Below, piece after piece: positions 9,075-17,762 of a stretch of 64,000 nt of DNA. The notes beneath the pieces were generated by a model. The model searched no databases. It worked only from the letters and a program-made list of their open reading frames with translations, and was not told where the DNA came from. Origin of the DNA: Desulfovibrio sp. Marseille-P6017 (GTDB lineage Bacteria > Bacillota_A > Clostridia > Peptostreptococcales > Peptostreptococcaceae). A program made the translations under genes and the position numbers. Location of the stretch: positions 124,001 through 188,000 of the forward strand of contig UWOR01000006.1 in the NCBI GenBank assembly GCA_900604495.1, read 5' to 3'. Numbering within the stretch: position 1 is the first letter of the stretch; every line of letters begins with the position of its first letter.

Positions 9075-9686
9075 CTATTCACCTGCCTTAATAATTGCTT
9101 TTGTAGGACATTTCTCAAAACATAATCCACAATGTAAGCAATTATTTGGATTGATTAAGTATTGTTCATCCTTAGTAATACATTGCTGAGGGCAGTTTTT
9201 TCTACATTTATCACACTTTATACAATCATTAGTTATATAAAATCCTTTTTTAAATATATTTTTACTTTTTAAAGAAAATGTTTTTCTATAAATAGGACTT
9301 TTACTTAAATTAAAGTATTCAATTTCTCCTTCATTTATATAGAAAACATCTAATATATATCTACTATCCTTTGGATAAACATCATTCATAACTGTATTTT
9401 CTTCAAATACACGATCTAACCATTTACTTTGTTCTTTAACTAAACTTACTTTTCCCATTAATCTAATAGACTCATAATTTTTAGTTAAACCTGCAATTGC
9501 AACTTTCTTTGACTCCAATAATTGACTATGAAAGTTTTTACCTCTTGCTGTTACAAAATATAAAGTTTCATTTTCCACAATCATTACATCAATAATTCTC
9601 ACTTGAGGATTTCCATTTTTATCAACTGTTGCTAAAGCAACGTCTTTAATTTCACGTAAAAGCTTTAGACATTTATTAGCATTCAT
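9075..9686 (-). CDS. pyridoxamine-phosphate-oxidase-like flavin protein with 2x[4Fe-4S] ferredoxin domain
   Basis: The N-terminal 130 residues form a PNPOx-like split-barrel FMN domain (VALATVDKNGNPQVRIID, then LYFVTARGKNFHSQL). The C-terminal 50 residues hold two ferredoxin motifs, CIKCDKCRKNCP and CLHCGLCFEKCP, each with four Cys. Such fusions are probably electron-transfer flavoproteins of anaerobes. It is the first gene of the operon with the osmolyte importer, an unusual pairing that suggests the imported compound, or the state of the importer, is tied to a reductive step. The partner substrate is unknown. Confidence 0.85.
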   Translation of the reverse strand: MNANKCLKLLREIKDVALATVDKNGNPQVRIIDVMIVENETLYFVTARGKNFHSQLLESKKVAIAGLTKNYESIRLMGKVSLVKEQSKWLDRVFEENTVMNDVYPKDSRYILDVFYINEGEIEYFNLSKSPIYRKTFSLKSKNIFKKGFYITNDCIKCDKCRKNCPQQCITKDEQYLINPNNCLHCGLCFEKCPTKAIIKAGE

Positions 9687-9774
9687 AACATATACCTCTC
9701 TTTCCCTAATTAAAATTTAAATCAAATTATATACTTTATTAAGTACACCCATTAATGTTGTATAGTTTGCTATA

Positions 9775-9804
9775 GATAACTATTAAGTAGATAACTATTA
9801 AGTA
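9775..9804. repeat. 15-bp tandem repeat, two copies
   Basis: GATAACTATTAAGTA occurs twice head to tail, about 90 bp upstream of the flavin/ferredoxin gene, in the likely promoter region of the OpuC-type operon. A regulator site or a small duplication are both possible. Nothing else is seen in 9687-9881. Confidence 0.6.
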
Positions 9805-9881
9805 ATTTTCAAAAATAGCCTTGAATAAAATATATGTATAAGTTAAGATGTGTATTTATTTTTTTATCTAAGTATTAGAAT

Positions 9882-9921
9882 AAAAAAGCTAGTTTAAATT
9901 AATTTCCAAACTAGCTTTTTT
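9882..9921 (-). terminator. terminator after the flavodoxin-family gene
   Basis: Hairpin AAAAAAGCTAGTTT / AAACTAGCTTTTTT with symmetric A/T tails. It lies 65 bases after the stop at 9986, just past the coding-like tail 9938-9985. Confidence 0.85.
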
Positions 9922-9985
9922 TATAATTTATTTAATTTTATTTAAGCATTTTGTATGCTTCATCATCAACTTCTTCTTTTATTTA

Positions 9986-10522
9986 TTAAACTGATTTCCC
10001 CATTATATACGCTTCTTTCATAGCTTTACTTTCTTTTATATCTCCTCTTTGCCAAGCACCTACTCCGTAAATAATGCCTTTTTCTTTTGCCCCTGGTAAG
10101 CAATCCATAAATCCTCTAAATCCATCGAAAGTTCTTTCCAGCATTGCTTTATTAAGATCTGCTGCAGTTGCTATTAAGTAAAAATCTTTATTAGTAATCT
10201 CTGTGTATCTTGCTACGGTTCTATCAATTAAAGTTTTCATCTGTGCATCCATAGTATAAAAATAAACTGGACTTGCCATTACTATTACATCTGCATTAAT
10301 CATTTTTTGCAATATACTAGCCATATCATCTTTATGAACACATACTCCATCTCTTCTACATCTATAACAAGCTATACAATAATTAATAATCTTATCTCCT
10401 AAAAATATCTTTTCTATATCATTACCAGATTCTCTAGCCCCATTTATAAATTGTTCACATAAAATCTCAGAATCCCCATTTTTTCTTGGACTTGCTGATA
10501 ATACCAATACTTTTTTGCTCAC
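9986..10522 (-). CDS. flavodoxin/NADPH-dependent FMN reductase family protein
   Basis: The 178 residues start with the FMN phosphate loop VLVLSASPRKNGDSE, followed by CIACYRCRRDGVCVHKDDM, a Cys-rich insert like that of the iron-sulfur-flavoprotein/YwqN group, and the flavin-binding MASPVYFYTMDAQMKTLIDR segment. It should bind FMN and act as a quinone, nitro or azo reductase, or an electron carrier; the insert might hold an Fe-S cluster. A GGGGGG-rich Shine-Dalgarno site lies before the ATG. It is monocistronic behind a MerR-type promoter. The frame stays open after a double TAA stop, for 13 sense-like codons. Confidence 0.88.
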   Translation of the reverse strand: MSKKVLVLSASPRKNGDSEILCEQFINGARESGNDIEKIFLGDKIINYCIACYRCRRDGVCVHKDDMASILQKMINADVIVMASPVYFYTMDAQMKTLIDRTVARYTEITNKDFYLIATAADLNKAMLERTFDGFRGFMDCLPGAKEKGIIYGVGAWQRGDIKESKAMKEAYIMGKSV

Positions 10523-10560
10523 TCTTTAATCCCCCCTAATTTATTGTGTTTTACAAATTA

Positions 10561-10591
10561 ATGATAGTACTTAGAGTTAACTTCAAGTCAA
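10561..10591 (-). promoter_or_regulatory. MerR-type promoter for the flavodoxin-family gene
   Basis: TTGACT (10586-10591) and TATCAT (10561-10566) on the minus strand, 19 bp apart, with the dyad CTTGAAGTTAACTCTAAG between them. It is the third copy of the arrangement. Confidence 0.8.
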
Positions 10592-10604
10592 CTAGTTTTA
10601 TAAT

Positions 10605-11174
10605 TTACTTCTCAATTTTACGAATAACTTTTGCTGGAACACCTCCAACAACAACATTCTTAGGAATATTTTTAGTTACAACTGCACCGGCTGCAATGAT
10701 AGAACCATAACCAATAGTTACTCCTGGTAAAATTGTGGCATTCGATCCAATCCATACATTTTCTCCTATAACAATTGGTGATGGATACATATCTCCTCGT
10801 TTATTAGGATCAATTTCATGATTAAGTGTAGCTAATACTACATTATGACCAATTAAAACATTATCTTTTATAATTATGCCTCCTTGGTCTTGAAATTTAC
10901 ATCCAGCATTTATAAATACTCTTTTTCCTATTTCTATGTTTTTACCACAGTCAGTGTAAAATGGTGGGAACAGTCCAAAACTTTCATCTACTGCCTTGCC
11001 AATCAACTCAGAAAAAATTTCTCTAATTTCATGAGCTTCATGATATTCATTATTTAATACTGATGTAATCTTTAAAGCTTCTTGTGATAATTTATGCATA
11101 AATTCATGGACTTTTGAACCTTCAGTTACCTTCTTTCCTTGATTTAAATATGATAAATACTCTTTTAATTCCAT
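10605..11174 (-). CDS. maltose/galactoside-type O-acetyltransferase (hexapeptide repeat)
   Basis: The 189 residues contain the left-handed beta-helix repeats ([LIV]-G-x4), the catalytic His region [13 protein letters not shown] and the C-terminal [14 protein letters not shown] / [11 protein letters not shown] seen in Maa/LacA acetyl-CoA sugar acetyltransferases. The N-terminal helical cap (residues 1-60) fits the family. Such enzymes acetylate free sugars, probably for detoxification. Its stop lies only 14 bases before the flavodoxin promoter, so read-through from this gene could reach the flavodoxin gene. A second, divergent member is at 20443-21036. Confidence 0.88.
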   Translation of the reverse strand: MELKEYLSYLNQGKKVTEGSKVHEFMHKLSQEALKITSVLNNEYHEAHEIREIFSELIGKAVDESFGLFPPFYTDCGKNIEIGKRVFINAGCKFQDQGGIIIKDNVLIGHNVVLATLNHEIDPNKRGDMYPSPIVIGENVWIGSNATILPGVTIGYGSIIAAGAVVTKNIPKNVVVGGVPAKVIRKIEK

Positions 11175-11246
11175 TTTTCTATCACCTTTCTTTATTAAAA
11201 AATTAATTTACTTTATTATCAAAATATACGTTCTAAATAACCATAA

Positions 11247-11290
11247 TAAAATAACTCTATTATAGTAAAGTACTATTATAGAGTTATTTT
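11247..11290 (-). terminator. terminator downstream of the hisJ unit
   Basis: Twenty-base arms with one mismatch (AAAATAACTCTATTATAGTA against its complement), followed by T residues. It separates the hisJ unit and its relic tail from the acetyltransferase gene. Confidence 0.75.
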
Positions 11291-11300
11291 TATACTTATT

Positions 11301-11514
11301 TTAAATTTGATAAAAAAATTCTTCCAATTTATTAAATGGAGTTTTATCTGTTTTATCATAAGCATTTTCACTAAAAAATTTATAATGCGCTCTATCATCC
11401 ATTATAAATAATATAGATCTTGTTGAAAATTTCATCAATTGTCTCTTATGAGAATAATAAAATAACATATAAATTGGTTTATTATGAACTATGATATGAA
11501 ACCCTATCTCAATT
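11301..11514 (-). pseudogene. 3' remnant of an unrecognised gene
   Basis: An open frame of about 70 codons ends at 11301 and reads like protein (FSTRSILFIMDDRAHYKFF near its middle), but it has no ribosome site and no start codon at its beginning; an in-frame TAA lies just upstream. I do not recognise the family. It is best seen as the surviving end of a deleted gene, between hisJ and the acetyltransferase. Chance openness in AT-rich DNA cannot be excluded. Confidence 0.4.
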
Positions 11515-11560
11515 TAGCAGAGAATATAAGAGAATATTTGATGTAACAGCTAAAATTGAG

Positions 11561-12334
11561 TTATATATTAAATCCTACACTTTCAAAACTATGTGAATCT
11601 GAACCTAAAACGGTTTTAATTTTATATTTATTTACAAGCTCTAGTAGATATCCATGTATATACGGTTCTCTACAATATACTTTTCTAATACTAGAAGTAT
11701 TAAAATCTAGCTCATAATCTTTCTCACATATAAGATTAATAATTTCATCTAGTCGCTTATTTCCATCATAATCATATGGAAATAACTTATTAAACTTTCT
11801 AACTAAATTTAAATGACCTATTCTTTTGGGTTTATATATTCCCAAATCACTATTTATTGCTAACTTTAATGTTTCATAATATTTATTGTAAGTATTTTCT
11901 ATAGAACCTAGCTTAGTAACTATCTTTAAAAATTCTTCAGCACTAAAATCTATACAATAATACTTCTCACCTATTTTTATCATATGTACTGATAATATAG
12001 AATCATCTAAATAATTACCATACTTATTTAACATTTTTTCTATCTCATATTCGTATTCTTCTATATAGTCTACTTCTACACCTACATTTATTTTAATCTT
12101 ATCTTTATATTTATCTTTAAAAAAATTAACTTCCTTAAAGTAACTTAATATATCATCTTCATCCATTGCACTATCTTTTTTAGGTGATGGATCTTCAAAG
12201 TTATTCGGCAGTGGTAAGTGTTCTGTAAAAGTAATTTCAATTAATCCTACATCTATTGCTTTTTGTATATAATCCTCTAGTTTATCTTTACTACCATGAG
12301 GACAATATGGCGTATGTATGTGTCCATCTTTCAT
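11561..12334 (-). CDS. hisJ: histidinol-phosphatase, PHP family (HisJ/HisK type)
   Basis: The 257 residues start with the PHP metal motif DGHIHTPYCPHG and contain EITFTEHLPLP, VGVEVDYIEEYE, ILSVHMIK and the final LGSDSHSFESVGF, together the metal-binding residues of the polymerase-and-histidinol-phosphatase fold. The enzyme removes phosphate from histidinol phosphate in histidine synthesis. No other his gene is nearby, so a related phosphoesterase role is possible. A short TOBE-like relic (12345-12467) lies just upstream. Confidence 0.87.
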   Translation of the reverse strand: MKDGHIHTPYCPHGSKDKLEDYIQKAIDVGLIEITFTEHLPLPNNFEDPSPKKDSAMDEDDILSYFKEVNFFKDKYKDKIKINVGVEVDYIEEYEYEIEKMLNKYGNYLDDSILSVHMIKIGEKYYCIDFSAEEFLKIVTKLGSIENTYNKYYETLKLAINSDLGIYKPKRIGHLNLVRKFNKLFPYDYDGNKRLDEIINLICEKDYELDFNTSSIRKVYCREPYIHGYLLELVNKYKIKTVLGSDSHSFESVGFNI

Positions 12335-12344
12335 ATCTTTACCC

Positions 12345-12467
12345 CTATACAGCTATTGTTAAATTTTCTTTATTATCTTTGTTTCCTAAATACTTAATAT
12401 CAACTTTAGAAATTTCTAAACAAACTTCCTGACCTATTTTTAAGTTGTTTTCTTGATTTAATATATT
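12345..12467 (-). pseudogene. in-frame coding relic between the GNAT remnant and hisJ
   Basis: After the stop of the GNAT pseudogene the same frame stays open for 40 codons and encodes a stretch with LKIGQEVCLEISKVDIKYL, which resembles the end of a TOBE-like or OB-type domain. It has no start codon or ribosome site of its own. It is probably a leftover of a deleted gene; the assignment is weak. Confidence 0.35.
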
Positions 12468-13000
12468 CTAAACTTCAAAAAATTCTTTTGCATAAACTAT
12501 ATCTCCAGATACATTTTCTAATGCTCCTTTAATTAACTCTATAGCCATATAGTTTTCACTTGGTACTTCAAAAGGTGCATTTATACCAAAATTTGTACTT
12601 TTCTCAAATCCAAATCTAGGATAGTATTTTTCACTACCTAGAACAAATATAGATTCATAACCTAATTCTTTAGCTATTTTAAAAGTTTCTTTTATAAGTA
12701 ATCTACCAACCCCCATTTTTTGAAAATCCGGATGAACAGAAAGAGGTGCTAATGCTAAAGACATATATTTTTCATTCTAAAATACTATATCCAGTTTTGT
12801 TGACATTATATGTCCAATAATTTTACCATTATGTTTTGCTACTAAGGATAATCCTTCTATAAAGTTATCCGATTTACGAAGCTTTTCTACTAAATTATGT
12901 TCATTATTATCTGTGTGTTCTGAACTTTCAAATGATTTTTAATCATTACTTTGACTTCTTTAAAATCTCTTTCTTCTTTTCTTATTACTATATTTATCAT
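12468..13000 (-). pseudogene. GNAT acetyltransferase (YhbS-like), frameshifted and with a stop
   Basis: From an ATG at 13000 with a good GGAGAG site, the N-terminal strand (MINIVIRKEERDFKEVK) is followed near 12940 by a frameshift. The next frame gives LSLVAKHNGKIIGHIMS, then an in-frame TAG near 12778. The acetyl-CoA site follows in ALAPLSVHPDFQKMGVGRLL, with the C-terminal YYPRFGFEKS. Together these match a complete YhbS-type GNAT of about 175 residues broken twice. The open 98-residue piece 12468-12764 is only the C-terminal part and is unlikely to be active. Confidence 0.85.
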
Positions 13001-13061
13001 ATACTCTCCTTGGATGTATTAATTTTTATCTCTAAAACTATTCTCATCATATTATAATTAA

Positions 13062-13093
13062 ATATGGTATAGAGTTAACGCTCTATACCATAT
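13062..13093 (-). terminator. terminator after the TSUP gene
   Basis: Perfect hairpin ATATGGTATAGAG / CTCTATACCATAT with a six-base loop, 58 bases after the stop at 13151. Confidence 0.7.
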
Positions 13094-13150
13094 TACTATT
13101 GCATATTATCTCATAGTTTTTTCTACTAATCATTTAATATAAGTTTCTAT

Positions 13151-13927
13151 TTATATCAATTTTATTAAAATAGTTATTATCCCAAGAATTGCAAGGCATA
13201 TACCTACGACTCTATTTAACTTTTTAATCTCACACTTATTTGCAAATTGTGCGCTAGCATAAGCAGCTATAACACAAGAAATGATAACTAACAGCATAGG
13301 TAATGGTTGTATTTTAGCACCCATAGAAATATGACTTACTGTTCCTGTTAAAGCGACCAAAGTCATAATCATAGTACTTGTACCTACAGCTACTTTTAAA
13401 TTATATCCAAGAAGTAATGTAAATACTGTAAGCATTAAAATTCCTCCACCACTTCCTGTAAAACCACAAATCCAACCTATTCCACATCCAAAGAACATTG
13501 CTGTTGCAATTTTTTTATGATTTATTTGTTCTGAACCATCTTCTGCACCAAAACCTTTTTCAATAGGTTGTACTAAAAATTTTATCCCCAGTAAAATGGT
13601 AGTTGCCATAGAAATATACCCTAGACCATCTGGCTGCGACTGGGAAAAAAGAAATCCACTATAACTACCAATAATAGTTCCTATAAAAGCGGTAATTGTA
13701 ACAAGGATTCCATTTTTTAAGTCAATATTTTTATTTTTATAATAAGTGTAGGCTGTCAACATACTAGCAAGTACATCAGCTGCTAGTGCTACCGTTACAG
13801 CATCATAACTTTGCCATTTACATAAACTTACTAATAAAGGTGTTATAACTACTGCTGCAGAAAGTCCTGCAAGTCCTGTTACAATTCCTGCCCCTAATCC
13901 TGCAAAAATGTAAACTAAATATAACAT
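13151..13927 (-). CDS. TSUP family transporter (TauE/SafE sulfite-exporter-like)
   Basis: The 258 residues form about eight hydrophobic helices with the TSUP marks: an N-terminal GLGAGIVTGLAGLSAAVVITPLL and, in the second half, CGFTGSGGGILMLTVFTLLLG. The family exports sulfite or other organosulfur anions, or imports small anions. The tandem repeat of two similar halves is visible. AAGGAG lies upstream of the ATG. It stands alone between the GNAT pseudogene and the riboflavin operon, so the substrate is not indicated. Confidence 0.88.
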   Translation of the reverse strand: MLYLVYIFAGLGAGIVTGLAGLSAAVVITPLLVSLCKWQSYDAVTVALAADVLASMLTAYTYYKNKNIDLKNGILVTITAFIGTIIGSYSGFLFSQSQPDGLGYISMATTILLGIKFLVQPIEKGFGAEDGSEQINHKKIATAMFFGCGIGWICGFTGSGGGILMLTVFTLLLGYNLKVAVGTSTMIMTLVALTGTVSHISMGAKIQPLPMLLVIISCVIAAYASAQFANKCEIKKLNRVVGICLAILGIITILIKLI

Positions 13928-14098
13928 ACTGTGTCTCTTCTCCTTCTACTTTTACTTCTTATACTATATACTTTGTAATATAAATTCTAGTCACTATGCT
14001 TTTTATATTATAATATTGCTATGTAGAAAATACAATATTTGGTGTTTTTATCTTATATTAATCTATAATTTTAACTTTAATACATCTAAACTCTATAA

Positions 14099-14560
14099 TT
14101 AAAATTGTTTTACTAAATTAATCATCTCTATTGCAGTAAGTGCAGAATCATATCCTTTATTACCAGCTTTAGTTCCTGCTCTTTCTATTGCTTGTTCTAT
14201 TGAATTTGTCGTAAGTACTCCAAATATAACAGGAATATTACTTTCAATTCCTACTGATGCCACACCTTTAGATACTTCTGCACAAACATAATCAAAATGT
14301 GGTGTTGCACCTTTTATGACACAACCTAAAGTTATAATTGCATCATATTTATTACACTTTGCCATAGCTTTAGCAAGTAATGGAATCTCAAATGATCCTG
14401 GAACATAAGCTACTTCAATATCATCTTCATTTACTCCATGTCTTTTAAGTCCGTCTATTGCACCTGATATTAATTTTGAAACTATAAATTCATTAAATCT
14501 AGCTGCTACAATTCCTATTCTTAAATCTTTTCCTATTAAGTGTCCTTCTATAATTTTCAT
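14099..14560 (-). CDS. ribH: 6,7-dimethyl-8-ribityllumazine synthase
   Basis: This 153-residue protein has the RibH motifs [41 protein letters not shown] with the catalytic His, and [19 protein letters not shown]. It condenses the RibBA and RibD products to lumazine in a large cytosolic capsid-like oligomer. It is the last gene of the ribD-ribE-ribBA-ribH operon, starting 24 bases after ribBA, with its own AGGAGGAT site. Confidence 0.97.
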   Translation of the reverse strand: MKIIEGHLIGKDLRIGIVAARFNEFIVSKLISGAIDGLKRHGVNEDDIEVAYVPGSFEIPLLAKAMAKCNKYDAIITLGCVIKGATPHFDYVCAEVSKGVASVGIESNIPVIFGVLTTNSIEQAIERAGTKAGNKGYDSALTAIEMINLVKQF

Positions 14561-14584
14561 AAATATTTATCCTCCTATTTTTCT

Positions 14585-15778
14585 TTATACTGTATATAAG
14601 TGACCTAATTTATCTTGCTTAGTTTTTAAATAATCTTTATTCTTTTCATTTAAATCTAAATCTAAAATTACTCTTTTATTTACATTAATACCGTACTTTT
14701 CAACATCTTTGATTTTATCAGGATTATTTGTCATTAACCTTATATTCTTAATATTCAGTTTTTTTAAAATATGACATGCCTCATAATAAGTTCTTGAATC
14801 TACAGGCAATCCAAGTGCTAAATTAGCTTCAACTGTATCAAGTCCATTATCTTGTAAGTTATAAGCTTTTATTTTATTTAAAAGCCCAATTCCTCTACCT
14901 TCTTGTCTCATATAAACTACTACACCAGATTCATTTTCTTCTATAAGTTTAAGAGCTGCTTGTAATTGATTTCCACAATCGCATCTCATAGAACCAAGTA
15001 TATCGCCTGTAAAACATTCTGAATGTATTCTACATAATACCGAATCCTTATTTTCTATATTTCCTTTGACAATAGCTATATGATGATCTTTAGTTAATTT
15101 ATTTTCAAATCCATATATTCTAAAATCTCCATATTTAGTTGGCATTTTAGAATCACTAACTTTTAGCATTAAATTTTCATTTTTTAGTCTATATTCAATT
15201 AAATCTTTTATAGATACTATCTTTATATTGTGACACTTTGAAAACTTTATTAAATCATCTAGTCTAGCCATTTCTCCATTATCTTTAACTATCTCACAGA
15301 TTACAGCACTAGGAGAAAATCCACATATTCTAGCTAAATCAACACCTGCTTCTGTATGACCATTTCTTACAAGTACTCCTCCTTCTTTAGCTGCTAGAGG
15401 AAATACATGACCAGGTCTTTTAAAAGAATGCTCCGTTGAGTTTTTATCTATAAGTTTTTTAATAGTTAAAGCTCTTTCTTTCGATGAAATTCCAGTTGTA
15501 GTATCTATATAATCTACAGAAACTGTAAATGCTGTGTTATGCGAATCTGTGTTTTCATAAACCATACTTTTTATATTTAATCTATCTAATAAATCTTTAG
15601 CCATAGGTGTACATATAAGACCACCTGCGTATCTTAACATAAATGTAATATCTTCATCTTTTACCATGTCCGATGCTATTACTAAATCCCCCTCATTTTC
15701 TCTATCTTCATCATCAACTACAATCAACATCTTTCCTAATTTAAAATCTTCTAATGCTTCTTCTATGCTATTTAACAT
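14585..15778 (-). CDS. ribBA: bifunctional DHBP synthase / GTP cyclohydrolase II
   Basis: Residues 1-200 are 3,4-dihydroxy-2-butanone-4-phosphate synthase (DDEDRENEGDL, then RPGHVFPLAAKEGGVLVRNG). Residues 205-397 are GTP cyclohydrolase II, with the zinc cysteines in CFTGDILGSMRCDC and the catalytic RQEGRGIGLLNKIKAY. Both starting branches of riboflavin synthesis are therefore in one protein, the usual fusion in Firmicutes. It lies between ribE and ribH, 17-24 bases from each, in one FMN-riboswitch-controlled transcript. Confidence 0.97.
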   Translation of the reverse strand: MLNSIEEALEDFKLGKMLIVVDDEDRENEGDLVIASDMVKDEDITFMLRYAGGLICTPMAKDLLDRLNIKSMVYENTDSHNTAFTVSVDYIDTTTGISSKERALTIKKLIDKNSTEHSFKRPGHVFPLAAKEGGVLVRNGHTEAGVDLARICGFSPSAVICEIVKDNGEMARLDDLIKFSKCHNIKIVSIKDLIEYRLKNENLMLKVSDSKMPTKYGDFRIYGFENKLTKDHHIAIVKGNIENKDSVLCRIHSECFTGDILGSMRCDCGNQLQAALKLIEENESGVVVYMRQEGRGIGLLNKIKAYNLQDNGLDTVEANLALGLPVDSRTYYEACHILKKLNIKNIRLMTNNPDKIKDVEKYGINVNKRVILDLDLNEKNKDYLKTKQDKLGHLYTV

Positions 15779-15795
15779 ACTTCCTCCTTTAAAAT

Positions 15796-16443
15796 TTACA
15801 TGAATCCATTATTAGATAAGAACTCTTTATTTATATTTAATTTTTTAGATATATTATCTATTTTTAAAAACTTCTCAATATATTTACCTACAATGTCACA
15901 TTCAATATTTACATAATCCCCTATTTGCTTTTTATATAAAGTGGTTTCTTCTTGTGTATGTGGAATTATAGATACCTTAAATCTATAATCATCAACATAT
16001 ACAACTGTTAAGCTTACACCATCTATAGTTACAGAACCTTTTTTTACTATATACCTTAAGATATTTTCATTTGCCTCTATAAATATATCCAAACTTGTAG
16101 GTGATTTTTCTATATTTGAAATAATGCACGATGAATCTATATGTCCACTAACTATATGACCATCAAATCTAGAATCTACCTTTAAAGCTCTTTCTAAATT
16201 CAAAATATCATTTACTTTAAGATTTCCTAAATTACTTCTTCTTATAGTTTCCTCCATTATATAGAAGGTATAACTATCTTTATAGTAATCAGTTACAGTT
16301 ACACATACACCATTGGTTGATATACTATCTCCCAACTTTATATCAGTAAGTATCTTTTTACAGTGTACGCAGATTTCTTTGCCTCCATTTACATTCTTTA
16401 TACTTCTTACCACTCCAATTTCTTCTACTATTCCTGTAAACAT
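15796..16443 (-). CDS. ribE: riboflavin synthase alpha subunit
   Basis: The 215-residue protein has the two repeated lumazine-binding barrels: MFTGIVEEIGVV with SISTNGVCVTV-like in the first, and SGHIDSSCII with GSVTIDGVSLTVV in the second. It dismutates two lumazines to riboflavin. It starts 9 bases after ribD and is followed by ribBA. The standard length and both N-terminal motifs indicate a working enzyme. Confidence 0.96.
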   Translation of the reverse strand: MFTGIVEEIGVVRSIKNVNGGKEICVHCKKILTDIKLGDSISTNGVCVTVTDYYKDSYTFYIMEETIRRSNLGNLKVNDILNLERALKVDSRFDGHIVSGHIDSSCIISNIEKSPTSLDIFIEANENILRYIVKKGSVTIDGVSLTVVYVDDYRFKVSIIPHTQEETTLYKKQIGDYVNIECDIVGKYIEKFLKIDNISKKLNINKEFLSNNGFM

Positions 16444-16452
16444 AATTTCTCC

Positions 16453-17526
16453 TTATAAATATCCTTCAATGACAATATCTTCATCTATAATATATTGATT
16501 TATATTTTTTAATTTTATAGCATCTCTAACAAACTCTATTCCCCTGCCTCCAAGAGGAGTTGGCGATGTTTTTCCGCCTAATATTTTAGGCGAGATAAAT
16601 GACATGACCTTATTTACTAAATTAGACTTAACCATTGAGTAATTAAGAGTTGAACCACCTTCTAATAAAATGCTATCTATTTCTTTTTCCTTTAATTTAA
16701 TCATTAATTCACTGAGGTTTACTTGATTATCTATATTAGAAGTCTTTATTATTTCAACGCCTTTAGATTTTAATTTATTTATCTTATCTTCATCATCAGA
16801 TATAGTAGCAACTATTATCTTTTCATGAACATTAAAAATATTTAAATCCATTGGTATTCTTAAATTTGAATCCACTATAATTGGAATAGGATTTACTCCG
16901 CCTTCTATTCTACAATTTAAAAGAGGGTTATCATTAAGTATTGTATTAATTCCAACCATTATAGCTTTATACTTGTTTCTAAGCTTATGTACCTCTTTTC
17001 TAGATTTTTCTGAAGTTATATACTTAGAATCTTTAGTAAAAGTTGCAATCTTTCCATCTAGTGTCATAGCATATTTTAATAAAACAAAAGGTTTTAAAGT
17101 TTTAATATAATTAATAAATACTTCATTTAGTTCTTTACATTCTTTTTCTAATACTCCAACTTTAACTTCTATATTATTTTTTAATAGCATATCTATGCCA
17201 TTTCCAGAAACTATTGGATTTACATCTTTCATTCCAATAACTACTCTTTTGAACTTTTTTTCTATCAGAGTCAAAGCACATGGTGGAGTTTTTCCATAAT
17301 GAGAACATGGCTCTAAAGTTACATAAATTGTTGCTCCTTCAAGAGGTTCTTTTGCATTATTTATTGCATTAATTTCTGCATGTTCCATTCCATATAGTTT
17401 GTGATATCCGGTAGAAATCACTTTATTATTTTTTACTATTACAGCACCTACTAAAGGATTGGGGCTTACCCTTCCTTCTCCTTTACGTGCTAAATCTATT
17501 GCCATATTCATAAAATATTCATCCAT
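16453..17526 (-). CDS. ribD: bifunctional riboflavin deaminase/reductase
   Basis: Residues 1-145 are the zinc deaminase domain (HAEINAI and PCSHYGKTPPC); residues 146-357 are the NADPH-dependent reductase (LKYAMTLDGKIAT, MVGINTILNDNP, LLEGGSTLNYS). It carries out the second and third steps from the GTP branch. It is the first gene of the rib operon, preceded by AAGGAGG and, further up, by two terminator hairpins and the FMN riboswitch, so its transcription should fall when FMN is high. Confidence 0.96.
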   Translation of the reverse strand: MDEYFMNMAIDLARKGEGRVSPNPLVGAVIVKNNKVISTGYHKLYGMEHAEINAINNAKEPLEGATIYVTLEPCSHYGKTPPCALTLIEKKFKRVVIGMKDVNPIVSGNGIDMLLKNNIEVKVGVLEKECKELNEVFINYIKTLKPFVLLKYAMTLDGKIATFTKDSKYITSEKSRKEVHKLRNKYKAIMVGINTILNDNPLLNCRIEGGVNPIPIIVDSNLRIPMDLNIFNVHEKIIVATISDDEDKINKLKSKGVEIIKTSNIDNQVNLSELMIKLKEKEIDSILLEGGSTLNYSMVKSNLVNKVMSFISPKILGGKTSPTPLGGRGIEFVRDAIKLKNINQYIIDEDIVIEGYL

Positions 17527-17554
17527 GTTAACCTCCTTATATAAATTTTACTAT

Positions 17555-17584
17555 TAAAAAACCTCCTGGCTAATTTCAGGAGGT
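17555..17584 (-). terminator. second terminator in the rib leader
   Basis: Hairpin ACCTCCTG / CAGGAGGT followed by six T residues on the minus strand, 29 bases before ribD. It lies downstream of a first leader terminator at 17682-17712. Confidence 0.75.
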
Positions 17585-17681
17585 AGGAAGTTGATTTTAA
17601 TATATTTACTATTTAAGTATATTTAATAAAGCTATTGTTTAATAAGCTGCTTGCCTTAAAGTATTTTATGTACGTAAAATT

Positions 17682-17712
17682 AAAAAGCTCTGAAATCAAT
17701 GATTTCAGAGCT
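17682..17712 (-). terminator. first terminator in the rib leader (riboswitch expression platform)
   Basis: Perfect 12-base stem AGCTCTGAAATC / GATTTCAGAGCT with a T run on the minus strand, about 50 bases after the FMN aptamer. It is the likely ligand-controlled terminator. Confidence 0.85.
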
Positions 17713-17762
17713 AAAATTTGCAAGACAATAAATAATACCTATTATAGTATCAATTATTTTAA

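Noticed and set aside
13062..13093. Fourth MerR operator (contains GAGTTAAC)
   Set aside because: The word lies in a terminator hairpin and no -35/-10 pair with a 19-bp spacer surrounds it.
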